Made by a program: the position numbers and the translations under genes. Shown one piece after another: positions 34,741 through 42,465 of a stretch of DNA of 64,000 bases (position 1 is the first letter of the stretch; each line of letters opens with the position of its first letter). The DNA is from Arcicella sp043769985 (GTDB taxonomy: Bacteria; Bacteroidota; Bacteroidia; Cytophagales; Spirosomataceae), in the NCBI GenBank assembly GCA_043769985.1, contig JAYVIV010000136.1, forward strand, positions 8,164-72,163, given 5' to 3'. The notes under the pieces were generated by a model that saw only the letters and a list, made by a program, of their open reading frames with translations, was not told where the DNA came from and did no database searches.

Positions 34741-34982
34741 AGAAAGCATTACTTTTATTTAAGAGTTTAAGTATTTTATATATCCATAACGCATTGTTTG
34801 ATAATGAGTTAGGAGAATAAAGTGAAAATAAAATCGTTTTGAGGCAGTAAGAAGTTTTTAGTTTGCAATAGGCAGTTAAAAAATATCTCTTATTTGTTTT
34901 ATTTTATTTACTGCTAACAGAATACTAAATTTTACTGCCAACTCATTACCAGATTTATTTCTAAATTCTAAAACAAACTCCA

Positions 34983-35498
34983 ATGTTTCTCAAACGAAGT
35001 GCTTTAATATTTATAATTGGGCTTTATTTGTCTGTATTTCAAGCATTTAGCCAATCAGGAAGTGTGCGTGTGATTAAATTTGAGGATTTGCAGAAGCAAA
35101 TAAATAAGGTTTCGGACACGACTTTGGTAGTACATTTTTGGGCAACTTGGTGTAAGCCTTGCATTGAAGAATTACCGAATTATGAAAAACTGAGTCAGGA
35201 ATTTATTAAGAAGAAAATTCGTTTTGTATTAGTAAGCATGGATTTCCCGAAAGACTTGAAGGATAAAGTTGAGCCTTTCATCGCAAAAAATAATATAAAT
35301 TCGGAAGTGGTTTTATTGGACGAACCCGATTATAATGCTTGGATTGATGAAATTGATAAAGATTGGTCAGGAACAATTCCTGCCACTTTAATGGTGAACT
35401 TAACGATGAGAAAACGAATTTTCTTTGAAGGGCAAGCCAAGATGGATAAGTTTTTGGAAGAATTAAAGGAAATGACTCCTGCGGTGGGAGCTAATTAG
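34983..35498 (+). CDS. TlpA-like thioredoxin-fold protein
   Basis: Secreted or periplasmic protein of 171 residues with signal peptide about 1-23 (ending AFSQ). The thioredoxin active site is HFWATWCKPCIEELPNYEKL (CxxC at about 58-61), followed by RFVLVSMDFPKDLKDKVEPF. The C-terminal SGTIPATLMV gives the cis-Pro. It likely acts as a periplasmic thiol-disulfide reductase, for example in cytochrome maturation. It is immediately upstream of a second thioredoxin-fold gene, so both may be one redox unit. Confidence 0.9.
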   Translation: MFLKRSALIFIIGLYLSVFQAFSQSGSVRVIKFEDLQKQINKVSDTTLVVHFWATWCKPCIEELPNYEKLSQEFIKKKIRFVLVSMDFPKDLKDKVEPFIAKNNINSEVVLLDEPDYNAWIDEIDKDWSGTIPATLMVNLTMRKRIFFEGQAKMDKFLEELKEMTPAVGAN

Positions 35499-35508
35499 TT
35501 GTGATTTA

Positions 35509-35572
35509 GTGAATTGTGATTGGTGATTAAATTCTCCACGCAATTTTTAAATCACAACTCACTAAATCACAA
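35509..35572. repeat. Inverted repeat in spacer
   Basis: TTGTGATTTAGTGAATTGTG at the left is largely complementary to AATCACAACTCACTAAATCA at the right. It is located between the two thioredoxin-fold genes. Confidence 0.7.
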
Positions 35573-35595
35573 ATTGTAAAAATTTAATAATTAAA

Positions 35596-36249
35596 ATGAA
35601 AAAGGTCATGAAAAAAATATACATTTTGAGTTCTGTGGGCGTATTGCTAATGGGACTTACGGTTATATTTGCTTTTAAGAATAGTGCTGATGTAATCGTA
35701 GATAAAGGTTATGCCATTGGCGACGTCGTCAATGATTTCAAACTTAGAAGTACGTCAGGTGGCGTTACTTCCATGGCTGAAAATCGTTCTGCTAAGGGAT
35801 ATGTCATTGTTTTTACGTGTAATCACTGTCCATTTTCAAAGGCTTATGAGAGTAGAATCATGGCCTTGGATAAAAAATATGCTTCACAGGGTTATCCAGT
35901 TTTAGCGATAAATCCCAACGACCCTGCGGCTTATGAAGAAGATACTTTCGAGAATATGCAAGCTGTTGCGAAGTCAAAAGGTTATACTTTTGAATATTTA
36001 CAAGATGAAACACAATCAGTTGCTCGTGCATTTGGGGCTGCCCGCACGCCTTCTGCCTACGTAGTGAAGCGTGAAGGAGACAAGTTTATCATGCAGTATA
36101 TCGGTGGAATTGATGATAATACGCAAGATGCCAATGGTGTAACAAAACGTTATATTGAAGACGCTGTAAATAGCCTTTTAGCAGGCAAGCCCGTAGTCGT
36201 AAACCTCACAAAATCAGTGGGTTGTGCGATTAAATGGAAGGGGGTTTGA
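35596..36249 (+). CDS. Thioredoxin/peroxiredoxin-like secreted protein
   Basis: Protein of 217 residues with an N-terminal membrane segment or signal (about 8-26). AIGDVVNDFKLRSTSGGVTS resembles the AhpC/TSA start, and VFTCNHCPFSKAYESRIMAL contains the CxxC centre (TCNHCPFS). AINPNDPAAYEEDTFENMQA and GAARTPSAYVV (cis-Pro) are typical of the thioredoxin-family proteins annotated as redoxins in Bacteroidota. It is probably periplasmic. The C-terminal Cys in SVGCAIKWK is also common in the family. Function: thiol redox, substrate unknown. Confidence 0.88.
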   Translation: MKKVMKKIYILSSVGVLLMGLTVIFAFKNSADVIVDKGYAIGDVVNDFKLRSTSGGVTSMAENRSAKGYVIVFTCNHCPFSKAYESRIMALDKKYASQGYPVLAINPNDPAAYEEDTFENMQAVAKSKGYTFEYLQDETQSVARAFGAARTPSAYVVKREGDKFIMQYIGGIDDNTQDANGVTKRYIEDAVNSLLAGKPVVVNLTKSVGCAIKWKGV

Positions 36250-36275
36250 GTTTGAGACTATAATCGTAAAAAGTT

Positions 36276-36366
36276 AGACCACGGACAACTCAGATTAAAC
36301 AGATTTACACGGATTATTTTTAATTTTATCCGTGTAAATCTGTTTAATCCCTAAAATCCGTGGTCT
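36276..36366. repeat. Long inverted repeat, family B copy 2
   Basis: AGACCACGGA at the left and TCCGTGGTCT at the right, with inner arms AACAGATTTACACGGAT / ATCCGTGTAAATCTGTT. It lies between convergent genes. Confidence 0.9.
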
Positions 36367-36408
36367 ATTTTCGTCTTGCGATAAACCTTTTATCATTTTA
36401 ATCCGTTT

Positions 36409-37218
36409 TCATATTCTCTGTCGATTTGCACAAAAATACGTCGTCCTCCCTCCTACTTTACTAATACTAATTTTCTCTCCGCATTCTGCACATTTATCTG
36501 CCCTAATGTCCTGCAAACCTGCCCGTCCCCAACCTCTTGCGTGTATGAGAAAACTCTCTGGAAAATCATCGTAATTTGCTTGTGAATCTATGGCAGTTTG
36601 AATGACAAATTGCATGGACTTATGAATTTCCGTTATCTCCTTTTCAGACAATTGATTGGCTTTTTTCTCTGGATGAACCTTGGCTTGATATAGCACTTCA
36701 TCCACAATCCAATTGCCAATTCCTGCAACCGTTGATTGATCTAACAAAACTGATTTTATGGGTGCATTCTTCTTATTAAGGGTTTTTGATAATTCCTCCA
36801 CCGTGATTTCTAAGGCATCTTTATTGATTTTTTTGCGAGACAGATATTCTTCAATGTCTTCCACAATCCCGATTCGCTCAAATTTTCTTGGACATAAAAA
36901 ACCTAATCTAAAACCGTTGGTAAATTTGAAAATGATTCTTGCAAAACGGGGTGTATCTTCATCGTCTTTGAAATAAACCAAATCGCCCGTCATGCCAAAA
37001 TGAAGATGCAGCCAATAAGGAGCATCCAATTGAGCAAACAGGTTTTTACCCACTCTTTTTGTACCAATAAATTGATGATTTTTTAATTGCTGATTCAGCG
37101 TATCGTAGTCAGTAGTTAGCAATTTTGTATCCTCCACATAAACATCGCTAATGGGTTGATAAAGGCTGGTTTCTTCAAAATAACGACGATAGGTTTCTAC
37201 TTCGGGGAGTTCGGGCAT
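36409..37218 (-). CDS. Formamidopyrimidine-DNA glycosylase family protein
   Basis: DNA repair glycosylase/AP lyase of 269 residues. The N-terminus MPELPEVETYRR has the catalytic Pro2 and Glu3; KNLFAQLDAPYWLHLHFGMT is the conserved core; VAGIGNWIVDEVLYQAKVHP is the helix-two-turn-helix. The C-terminal zinc finger begins CAECGEKISISKVGGRTTYF and ends CANRQRI, so the last Cys (usually CPxCQ) is Arg. Three Cys remain, and zinc binding may be weakened or use another residue. It removes oxidised bases such as 8-oxoguanine, by family. Confidence 0.9.
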   Translation of the reverse strand: MPELPEVETYRRYFEETSLYQPISDVYVEDTKLLTTDYDTLNQQLKNHQFIGTKRVGKNLFAQLDAPYWLHLHFGMTGDLVYFKDDEDTPRFARIIFKFTNGFRLGFLCPRKFERIGIVEDIEEYLSRKKINKDALEITVEELSKTLNKKNAPIKSVLLDQSTVAGIGNWIVDEVLYQAKVHPEKKANQLSEKEITEIHKSMQFVIQTAIDSQANYDDFPESFLIHARGWGRAGLQDIRADKCAECGEKISISKVGGRTTYFCANRQRI

Positions 37219-37295
37219 GAGGTTGAGGGTTTAAGGTAGAACTGGTTTTTGGAGGGATTTGTTTGGTGATACGAACTTATTTACTAATTCACCCA

Positions 37296-37629
37296 TTAGT
37301 AAAAATCATCTCTGACTTCCTTAATCAGTTTTTTAATATCACTATCTTTAGTATTCGAAATTTCTGATTTATCGTAAATACTGACAAGATAGACTTCTTT
37401 TGTTCTGTGATAACATAGGTAATTATCCTTGCACCACCACTTTTACCACTATTTTTACTTTCAATAGCAAGCCTAACTTTATAGGTACTATTGCCTAAAT
37501 CTGTTCCCTGATTAGGATTTTCAGATAATAATTCTTCAAATTCAATCAGTTCACTGACCAGTGATTTGTATTTCTTTTTGAGCTTTTTAACTTGGCGTAA
37601 AATCTCGGTGTAGGAATAACGTCAAACAT
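37296..37629 (-). pseudogene. RelE/ParE-like toxin, family X (copy 2), with two frameshifts
   Basis: The start ATG (37627-37629) overlaps the antitoxin stop. Reading gives MFDVIPTPRFYAKLK, then a shift at the A5 run (T on the plus strand, 37584-37588) to KLKKKYKSLVSELIEFEELL, through SKNSGKSGGARIITYVI. A second shift at the A4 run (37398-37401) leads to EVYLVSIYDKSEISNTKDSD and the end KEVRDDFY. Adding one A at each run restores a complete homologue of the toxins at 25382 and 59381. Either the toxin has decayed or two homopolymer base calls are wrong. Confidence 0.82.
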
Positions 37630-37837
37630 TAAGAGCTTCTTTTAAAGATATTTTCCTCAATTTCCCCTGCTGCATCTGTTTAATTTCACTGAATGATGCC
37701 TTCAAGTCTCTTTTTACTTTTAAAAGTTGCTCATATCTATTGAACTTTTCTTGAAGTGAGTCCCAATCTTCTACTGGCATTTGGACTAATTTTCGTCCTG
37801 TGGTGTCTGTAATGTATTGAATATGTGATGTTTGCAT
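37622..37837 (-). CDS. Putative antitoxin linked to the broken family X toxin
   Basis: Protein of 71 residues, MQTSHIQYITDTTGRKLVQM at the start, then PVEDWDSLQEKFNRYEQLLK and LRKISLKEALNV. It precedes and overlaps the toxin pseudogene. The N-terminal half looks like a prevent-host-death or small DNA-binding antitoxin start, but the family is uncertain. The frame is intact. Confidence 0.7.
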   Translation of the reverse strand: MQTSHIQYITDTTGRKLVQMPVEDWDSLQEKFNRYEQLLKVKRDLKASFSEIKQMQQGKLRKISLKEALNV

Positions 37838-37869
37838 TTTCTTATTTATTGATTAATAATTATTTCCTA

Positions 37870-38289
37870 TCACTTCGGAAATAAACCCATATTCTGTAAA
37901 TATTCACGCTCTTCTAATCTTTCTTCGTCGTTGATTCTCAGCATTTTAACCGTTACTTCTCCAATATCAGTAATGCCTAAAATCATATTGCCAATAATTT
38001 GAAAATGTTCCAACCAATTGTCAATACGTGGATTATAAAAACGGGTTAGTATGCCTTTTTCAGTCACTGAACCAATATAAGTGCCTTTAAATCTGTTACA
38101 TGGTAAACACGAAAAAGCCAAATTGGTATCATTATTCTTCCCGCCATGTTTGATACTAATAATATGGTCTATTTCACAACCAATATAAGTATCTTCTTCA
38201 TGAATCAAACAATATTCACAATGACTATTTGCTCTTTTTTCAACTAATCGACGGGTACTTTCTGAAATATAATCACTACGACTGGGCAT
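37870..38289 (-). CDS. HNH endonuclease
   Basis: Protein of 139 residues: SESTRRLVEKRANSHCEYCL, then CEIDHIISIKHGGKNNDTNL containing the DHI and H, and AFSCLPCNRFKG with the final Asn/Cys cluster. This is the HNH nuclease motif with CxxC zinc pairs. The rest (NPRIDNWLEHFQIIGNMILG) matches the C-terminal domain of a group of short HNH proteins. It overlaps the upstream 76-residue gene by 14 bp, suggesting a coupled pair. It presumably cuts DNA; the target is unknown. Confidence 0.88.
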   Translation of the reverse strand: MPSRSDYISESTRRLVEKRANSHCEYCLIHEEDTYIGCEIDHIISIKHGGKNNDTNLAFSCLPCNRFKGTYIGSVTEKGILTRFYNPRIDNWLEHFQIIGNMILGITDIGEVTVKMLRINDEERLEEREYLQNMGLFPK

Positions 38290-38506
38290 ATTTTTTCGCT
38301 CGTGCTTTGGTTAAACGCATAAGATGTTCAAGTCTCAAATAATCGTCTAATTCTGTCTTTTCGGAGGAAGTAGCAACGCCTTCTTTTTCGAGATGTAATA
38401 ATTCTCGAACCCGTAGTTTAGTTGATTCTGATGCTTTGAAAAGAGAAATTCCTCTTGGAGTTGTTCCGCTTGCCAAAAAATCTATAATTTCTTCGTAGGC
38501 TTTCAT
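38276..38506 (-). CDS. Small partner protein of the HNH endonuclease
   Basis: Protein of 76 residues: MKAYEEIIDFLASGTTPRGI at the start, STKLRVRELLHLEKEGVATS, then LRLEHLMRLTKARAKKYAQS. The same kind of small protein is found next to short HNH proteins in other bacteria, as I recall, with a conserved FLASGTTP and LEHLMRLxKARA. It may be an inhibitor or specificity subunit; no experiment is known to me. Confidence 0.65.
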   Translation of the reverse strand: MKAYEEIIDFLASGTTPRGISLFKASESTKLRVRELLHLEKEGVATSSEKTELDDYLRLEHLMRLTKARAKKYAQS

Positions 38507-38544
38507 TTTATAAATGTTATTTGTTTTTCAAAAATAACCAATTC

Positions 38545-40452
38545 CTAACGCAAAAACAACCCCGCCATTTCCTCCAAAGACACAATTTTCATCGTGGATT
38601 CTCCACTTGGGGTGTAGCTTGGATTGGAGGATGCAAAAAGTTGTTCAACCAACATATTCATCTCCAAAATCGTGAGGCTATGATTGCCAAAACGCCCTGC
38701 CGAACGTTTTGCCATCGAACGGGCTACGTTTTCAGATTTATCCAAATGCAAATTGGCTTCGTTTTGCTTGAATTGCTCCAAAATTCCTTCAATCATTGCC
38801 TGTTCATTTTCTTCGGGCGAATCGGCGGGAATGCCATTTATTACGAAAGTATCATGTCCTGTAACACTCAACACAAAACCCAAATTGCGGATTTCGTCTT
38901 GAATTTCAACTACTAAATGAAAATCTGCGGGGGTGAGTCGCACCGTAGTCGGGAAGAGTAATTGCTGTGATGCTCCGTTGTGTTTTTGAAGATGTTGCGA
39001 GAATTTTTCGTACAAAATCCGTTCATAAGCCGCCCGTTGGTCAATCAACAACATTCCAGATTTTACCTGAGAAATGATATACTGGTTATGAATCTGAAAC
39101 GTGGTTGCTTCAGAATCTTGATTGCCTCTTTGTGGACGGTTTTGTAAGAAATCATTTGCTTTACTTTTTAAAGTAAATGGCTCATCATCAATACCTTTTT
39201 GATTAAATGTCAACGATTCTTGACGACTTCCAATCCGTTCAAAAGCACTTACATCACGGTCTAATCCTTCGTATAATTTATTCCAATTGGTCAGATTTGT
39301 ACGCTCACGAGCGGGTACTTCTGGGCGTGGATATGAACTTGCTCCTCCTCCACTATTGAACGCATCGGCACTTTCCTTTTTCGTTTGAAAGGGTGAATTT
39401 CCGAAATTGAAAATGTTGTTGGTATAATTTACGTCCGTCTCAAAATCCAAAGAAGGTGTAAGATTATGCTGGCTCATTGCCTTTCTGACGGCCGCTTGCA
39501 CAATGGCATAAACGGTGCGTTCATCATCAAATTTTATTTCCGTTTTGGTTGGATGAACGTTTATATCAATGTGAATGGGGTCAATTTCAATGAAAAGCAC
39601 ATAAAACGGATGCGTTCCTTCGGGAATTAATCCCTCGAAAGACGACATCACGGCATGATTCAAATAACCATTTTTGATGTAGCGATTATTGGCAAAAAAG
39701 AACTGCTCTCCACGAGTTTTTTTAGAAAATTCGGGCTTACCTACGTATCCACGCACACTCACGAAAGAAGTTTCTTCTTCACAAGAGGCCAATTGTTCTC
39801 GATAATTTTTACCAAATAAATCCACAATTCTTCGGCTCAATTTCCCTGCGGGCAGATTATAGATTTCTGAATCGTTGTGATGAAGCGAAAACGTAATTTC
39901 TGAATTAGACAAAGCTACTCGCTGAAATTCATCAAGGATGTGACGCATCTCTACGGGATTGGATTTCAAGAAGTTACGTCTGGCGGGAACATTATAAAAT
40001 AGATTTTTTACTTGAATACTCGTACCTTTTTCAGTTGCAATGGCTTCTTGGGCTTTCACTTCTGAGGCTTCCATTTTAATCAAAATTCCTAATTCATCCG
40101 TACTTCTACGAGTTCGCATTTCGACTTGGGCAACGGCGGCAATGGATGCCATCGCTTCGCCTCTGAAACCCATCGTACGGATTTTAAAAAGGTCTTCGGA
40201 AGTACGAATTTTTGAGGTTGCATGGCGTTCAAAACACATTCTGGCGTCGGTTTCAGACATTCCTAAACCATCATCAATCACTTGAATCAACGTTTTGCCA
40301 GCTTCACGGACGATTAATTGAATGGTTGTTGCCCCTGCATCAATCGAATTTTCTAACAACTCCTTCACCACCGAGGCAGGACGCTGAACTACCTCACCAG
40401 CCGCAATTTGGTTGGCAATAGAATCAGGAAGAAGTTGGATAATGTCTAACAT
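38545..40452 (-). CDS. mutL: DNA mismatch repair protein MutL
   Basis: Protein of 635 residues. The GHKL ATPase domain is clear: LPDSIANQIAAGEVVQRPAS, VVKELLENSIDAGATTIQLI, DDGLGMSETDARMCFERHAT, TMGFRGEAMASIAAVAQVEM, GTSIQVKNLFYNVPARRNFL. The C-terminal dimerisation domain is present, but the endonuclease motif DQHAxxE reads DQRAAYERILYEKF and the CPHGRP-like end reads NPSYTPSGESTMKIVSLEEM, so metal-dependent nicking activity is doubtful. MutL links MutS mismatch recognition to downstream repair. A linker of about 100 residues (350-440) is low complexity. Confidence 0.96.
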   Translation of the reverse strand: MLDIIQLLPDSIANQIAAGEVVQRPASVVKELLENSIDAGATTIQLIVREAGKTLIQVIDDGLGMSETDARMCFERHATSKIRTSEDLFKIRTMGFRGEAMASIAAVAQVEMRTRRSTDELGILIKMEASEVKAQEAIATEKGTSIQVKNLFYNVPARRNFLKSNPVEMRHILDEFQRVALSNSEITFSLHHNDSEIYNLPAGKLSRRIVDLFGKNYREQLASCEEETSFVSVRGYVGKPEFSKKTRGEQFFFANNRYIKNGYLNHAVMSSFEGLIPEGTHPFYVLFIEIDPIHIDINVHPTKTEIKFDDERTVYAIVQAAVRKAMSQHNLTPSLDFETDVNYTNNIFNFGNSPFQTKKESADAFNSGGGASSYPRPEVPARERTNLTNWNKLYEGLDRDVSAFERIGSRQESLTFNQKGIDDEPFTLKSKANDFLQNRPQRGNQDSEATTFQIHNQYIISQVKSGMLLIDQRAAYERILYEKFSQHLQKHNGASQQLLFPTTVRLTPADFHLVVEIQDEIRNLGFVLSVTGHDTFVINGIPADSPEENEQAMIEGILEQFKQNEANLHLDKSENVARSMAKRSAGRFGNHSLTILEMNMLVEQLFASSNPSYTPSGESTMKIVSLEEMAGLFLR

Positions 40453-40454
40453 TG

Positions 40455-40550
40455 TTTGATAGTGAATAATTAACAGAGAATAGATAATAGTTGATTAACG
40501 GAACATTCTTCCGACAAATAACCATTAATTATTCTCTATTAATGGTTAAT
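40455..40550. repeat. AT-rich palindromic spacer upstream of mutL
   Basis: GTGAATAATTAACAGAGAAT at the left partly pairs with ATTAATTATTCTCTATTAAT at the right. No gene is seen here. Confidence 0.5.
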
Positions 40551-40675
40551 TAAAATCTTTCCTCTAAGTTCGTGATAAATCATACCATTGACAATTAAAA
40601 CGGTAAGTTTGATGTTGATAAAACGTGGATAAGTTTGTAACGTTTTGACTTTCAATTTCTTACGAACTAAAAAAC

Positions 40676-40712
40676 AAAACGCTGACTGAATTTGAGTTCA
40701 GTCAGCGTTTTG
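40676..40712 (-). terminator. Strong hairpin, likely terminator
   Basis: AAAACGCTGACTGAA pairs with TTCAGTCAGCGTTTT with a 6-base loop. It terminates the zeta-like kinase operon on the minus strand (T tract on that strand). Confidence 0.8.
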
Positions 40713-40732
40713 GATATAAATGATTGTTAATT

Positions 40733-40882
40733 CTAAGCCACTTGACGGCTTCGACGTTTTGCCATTTGTGAAGACTTCAATTGTTGAGCCTCTTTCTTTT
40801 TTTCTTCAATATCAAAAATACGATAGGCTTCTTTGATTCCTTCGTCAATAATGTCTAAAATATCTCTATTTTTCTTTTCCAT
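40733..40882 (-). CDS. Small basic protein overlapping the zeta-like kinase gene
   Basis: Open frame of 49 residues: MEKKNRDILDIIDEGIKEAY at the start, then RIFDIEEKKKEAQQLKSSQM and the basic end AKRRSRQVA. Its ATG overlaps the last 17 bp of the zeta-like gene, and the terminator follows, as expected for the second gene of a short operon. The helical, charged composition suits a small antitoxin or partner. No family is recognised. Confidence 0.55.
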   Translation of the reverse strand: MEKKNRDILDIIDEGIKEAYRIFDIEEKKKEAQQLKSSQMAKRRSRQVA

Positions 40883-41453
40883 AAGATTGTAGTTTTAACC
40901 AAATTTCTTCGTTTTCAATAATAACACTTTTGTCTTCTTCATTCTTTGCAATCAGTTGTGGATTTCTGAAATTATAGTCAGAATTATCATAAACAGACCA
41001 ACGATTAACCACAGGAATAAATAAATCTACTAAGTTCCTTATCCCTCCTTCATAACGTCTTTTCACGTCTTCGTCGGGTATAAAATGTCCTCCTTCCCTC
41101 ACTCTTTTAGCTACTCTTCTGAGTGCCATATCATAAGATTCAAGCCAAAAATACATCAATACAACTTCATAACCAAGAGATTGAGCTTTTTTAGTTAATC
41201 CTACATAACTCTTTGTGGCTAAGGTAGTTTCAATAGCAAAACTGGATTTTTCAGACAATAAAATGTCCACCCTTTCCAACATAATTCTACCCGCTTGAAA
41301 GGAAACCGATTCTGGAAAATCGGGATTGAGTTTTGCTGCAATAATATCAGCATTTACAAATTCTATTCCACCCAAGAATTTGGGTAAAAGAATTTTGGCA
41401 GTAGTGGTTTTTCCTGCACCATTACAACCCGCAAGAATAAAAAGTTGTGGCAT
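40866..41453 (-). CDS. Zeta toxin-like P-loop kinase
   Basis: Protein of 195 residues. MPQLFILAGCNGAGKTTTAK contains the Walker A at about 9-16; FVNADIIAAKLNPD is the substrate-side Asp motif; SFAIETTLATKSYVGLTKKA and EVVLMYFWLESYDMALRRVA match the zeta-like ATPase family; RVREGGHFIPDEDVKRRYEG is the lid-type basic segment. Zeta proteins phosphorylate UDP-sugars of cell-wall synthesis; many relatives of this form have no known target. The ATG at 41451-41453 is preferred over a start 14 codons upstream because the P-loop normally sits near the N-terminus. A classical epsilon antitoxin is not seen. Confidence 0.82.
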   Translation of the reverse strand: MPQLFILAGCNGAGKTTTAKILLPKFLGGIEFVNADIIAAKLNPDFPESVSFQAGRIMLERVDILLSEKSSFAIETTLATKSYVGLTKKAQSLGYEVVLMYFWLESYDMALRRVAKRVREGGHFIPDEDVKRRYEGGIRNLVDLFIPVVNRWSVYDNSDYNFRNPQLIAKNEEDKSVIIENEEIWLKLQSYGKEK

Positions 41454-41547
41454 TATAGTTGATTTAAAAGGAGAGAATTTTAGCAAATGTAACAAAAACA
41501 GTTTTAAACTCCATCCACCAAACTAATTTCGTAAATTTGCTGTTTAA

Positions 41548-41656
41548 GCGTTGAGTACGAAGTATTGAGTATTAAGTCCCAAGCCTTCATAACGTGTAAG
41601 TTTTCTTAATACTTAGTACATAATACTTAATACAACAAGTTAATACTTAATACAAA
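41548..41656. repeat. AT-rich palindromic spacer
   Basis: AAGTATTGAGTATTAAGT at the left is complementary to several copies of ACTTAATACTTAGTAC at the right. It lies upstream of the NifU-type gene. Confidence 0.5.
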
Positions 41657-41662
41657 ATTCCA

Positions 41663-42253
41663 ATGTTGAAGCCCCACATACTCATTTATACCGAATCAAC
41701 GCCCAATCCTAATTCAATGAAGTTTGTCTTGAACTTTGAATTAGTGCCTGATGGTTCGTCTTTTGATTACGCAACACCCTCTGATGCACTCGTAGAAGGC
41801 AAAAATTCACCTTTGGCTGTTGCATTATTCGGTTTTGATTTCGTTCAGCGAGTATTTATTTCTTCTAATTTTATCACCGTTACCAAAGACGATGAAACCA
41901 AATGGGAAGATGAATTATTCGGAACGAAGCAATTTTTGAAGCAATTTTTTGAAGATAAAAAAGACGTTTTCACTAAAACTACCATTGCAGCTTACGAGTC
42001 GGCAGGAGGGGAGCAAGATTCTGAAACCGTTATCAAAATCAAAGCGGTTTTGGATCAATACGTGCGTCCAGCGGTGGAATCTGATGGTGGAGCAATCAAT
42101 TTTCATTCGTATCATGATGGCGTTGTGAAGGTGCTTTTGCAAGGTTCGTGTTCGGGCTGTCCATCTTCAACGATTACCTTAAAACAAGGTATTGAAAATC
42201 TTTTAACTCGTATGGTTCCAGAAGTTACAGAGGTGTTGGCGGAAGGCGTTTAG
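41663..42253 (+). CDS. NifU family iron-sulfur scaffold/carrier protein (Nfu type)
   Basis: Protein of 196 residues. The N-terminal Nfu_N domain starts LIYTESTPNPNSMKFVLNFE and includes PLAVALFGFDFVQRVFISSN. The C-terminal NifU domain has the cluster-binding CxxC in VLLQGSCSGCPSSTITLKQG (about 161-168), preceded by DQYVRPAVESDGGAINFHSY. Nfu proteins accept and deliver Fe-S clusters in the cytoplasm. It appears monocistronic with a strong terminator. Confidence 0.94.
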   Translation: MLKPHILIYTESTPNPNSMKFVLNFELVPDGSSFDYATPSDALVEGKNSPLAVALFGFDFVQRVFISSNFITVTKDDETKWEDELFGTKQFLKQFFEDKKDVFTKTTIAAYESAGGEQDSETVIKIKAVLDQYVRPAVESDGGAINFHSYHDGVVKVLLQGSCSGCPSSTITLKQGIENLLTRMVPEVTEVLAEGV

Positions 42254-42277
42254 TTGATTTTAAAAGTATTTATTTCA

Positions 42278-42321
42278 TAACAAAAGGGTATCAGAATTTA
42301 TTTTCTGATACCCTTTTGTTA
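42278..42321 (+). terminator. Rho-independent terminator after the NifU-type gene
   Basis: TAACAAAAGGGTATCAGAA pairs with TTCTGATACCCTTTTGTTA around a short loop. Confidence 0.9.
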
Positions 42322-42465
42322 TCATAAATAACTGATTTCCAGTATAATATTTGAATAATGACAAAACTTTCCCTTGATTCAAAACATTTTAAAACATACA
42401 TTTGTTAAATATTTTAGGTAACTCTAAATTTTATTTAAGTCTGTCAAAAATTAAAATCAAGACAC

